From: an uncultured Winogradskyella sp. | GTDB taxonomy: Bacteria; Bacteroidota; Bacteroidia; Flavobacteriales; Flavobacteriaceae | DNA: 64,000 nt | Reading direction: 5' to 3' | Assembly: GCF_947498345.1 (NCBI RefSeq) | Contig: NZ_CANMJY010000012.1 | Coordinates: forward strand, 1-64,000 | In this document: positions 63,639 through 64,000 of the stretch, one piece after another | Layout: every line of letters begins with the position of its first letter | How positions within the stretch are numbered: the stretch's first letter is position 1 | Translations under genes and position numbers: made by a program | The notes under the pieces: generated by a model | What the model saw: only the letters and a program-made list of their open reading frames with translations | The model's database searches: none | What the model was told of the DNA's origin: nothing

Positions 63639-64000
63639 ATGGAAAAATCATTAAAGTCTTCGTCACTAAATTACGGAATGTATCTGGGTTTAATATTATC
63701 TGCATTTACCATTATTGCTTATGCCCTAAATATAGAACTCCTTGTTAATTTTTGGATTATGCTTTTACTACTACCATTAGTAGCTATAGTTTTTGGTATT
63801 ATATCTACTGCAAAAGCTAAAAGTATTCTCGGCGGTTTTATGAGTTTTAAACAAGCATTCTCTTCATATTTTATAACAGTTGCTATAGGCATGATTATAA
63901 GCTCATTAGTATCTATTGTTTTATTTGGATTTATTGACCCTGATGCAGCAACAATGTTACAAGAAATAGGCATGGAAAAAGCCAGGGCTTTTATGGAAAG
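63639..64000 (+). CDS. DUF4199 domain membrane protein (3' end outside the window)
   Basis: The frame is open from the ATG at 63639 to the window end (120 codons). The sequence EKSLKSSSLNYGMYLGLILS followed by three hydrophobic helices and GGFMSFKQAFSSYFITVAIGMIISSLVS matches DUF4199, a small Bacteroidota membrane protein family of unknown function. A -7-like TACCTTTG (63592-63599) lies about 40 bases upstream. The remaining C-terminal part, expected to hold another helix, is not visible. Confidence 0.85.
   Translation, partial: MEKSLKSSSLNYGMYLGLILSAFTIIAYALNIELLVNFWIMLLLLPLVAIVFGIISTAKAKSILGGFMSFKQAFSSYFITVAIGMIISSLVSIVLFGFIDPDAATMLQEIGMEKARAFME

Noticed and set aside
1..64000. CRISPR arrays, insertion sequences with transposase, rRNA operons
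   Set aside because: No regularly spaced repeats, transposase or integrase genes, or rRNA-like sequence were seen on either strand.

Overview
The window is low-GC DNA from a member of the Bacteroidota, most likely a marine member of the family Flavobacteriaceae. The evidence is the gene content: DUF2911 and DUF4199 proteins, a split transketolase, a type B L31 without cysteines, S9 and parvulin-type periplasmic proteins, and a crtIBZ/crtY zeaxanthin-type pathway. The promoters agree: several intergenic regions carry TTG-N19-TAnnTTTG, the Bacteroidota sigma factor consensus. No species is claimed.

Layout. 1-3.5 kb: thrS-infC-rpmI-rplT, with infC starting at a non-canonical AUA codon. 3.5-13.6 kb, minus strand: yjbQ-like gene, EF-hand protein, membrane nucleotide cyclase, secreted 'asparagine synthetase B'-type protein, AI-2E family permease, dnaB, accA, an EamA transporter, an LptF/G permease and tgt. 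13.8-19.5 kb: split transketolase, outer-membrane barrel protein, FKBP-like lipoprotein, S4 protein, methyltransferase, phosphoribosyltransferase, shikimate kinase. 19.6-24.9 kb: an accessory block between tRNA-Lys(UUU) and tRNA-Leu(GAG). 25.1-28.8 kb: CarH-like B12-binding MerR regulator followed by crtI, crtB and crtZ. 28.9-41.1 kb: P-loop protein, TlpA-type thioredoxin, Crp regulator, aconitase, S9 peptidase, MoxR and a three-gene SurA/parvulin cluster. 41.3-43.1 kb: SRPBCC protein, a small conserved protein and crtY. 43.2-44.0 kb: a second accessory insertion. 44.1-64 kb: DEAD-box helicase, trmH-like gene, recG, a frameshifted membrane AraC regulator, a WD40-hydrolase fusion, an AtoE-type transporter, mtaB, a peptide-binding lipoprotein, a GlmU-family protein, rpmE2 and the start of a DUF4199 gene.

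The most unusual feature is a pair of loci (about 20.0-24.2 kb and 43.2-44.0 kb) that look like integron gene cassettes without an integrase in the window. Three units each begin with a GTT-type core 18-24 bases before a start codon. Each ends, after the last gene, with the exact reverse complement of its own core (9, 9 and 10 bp), although the cores differ between units. Hairpin-forming sites of about 60-140 bp separate the units. At the second locus, removing the unit at G^TT would recreate a site with perfectly complementary 8-bp cores (CGCTTAAC / GTTAAGCG). Cargo: a bestrophin-type channel; a trio of 2OG-Fe dioxygenase, pentapeptide/pore-like membrane protein and methyltransferase-like protein; and a small protein with two CxxC pairs.

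Pathways that can be read together: CrtB, CrtI, CrtY and CrtZ should suffice to go from geranylgeranyl diphosphate to zeaxanthin, with crtIBZ probably under the CarH-like regulator. The three parvulin/SurA-like proteins probably support outer-membrane protein folding. Other genes are mainly core translation, replication, lipid synthesis and central carbon functions.
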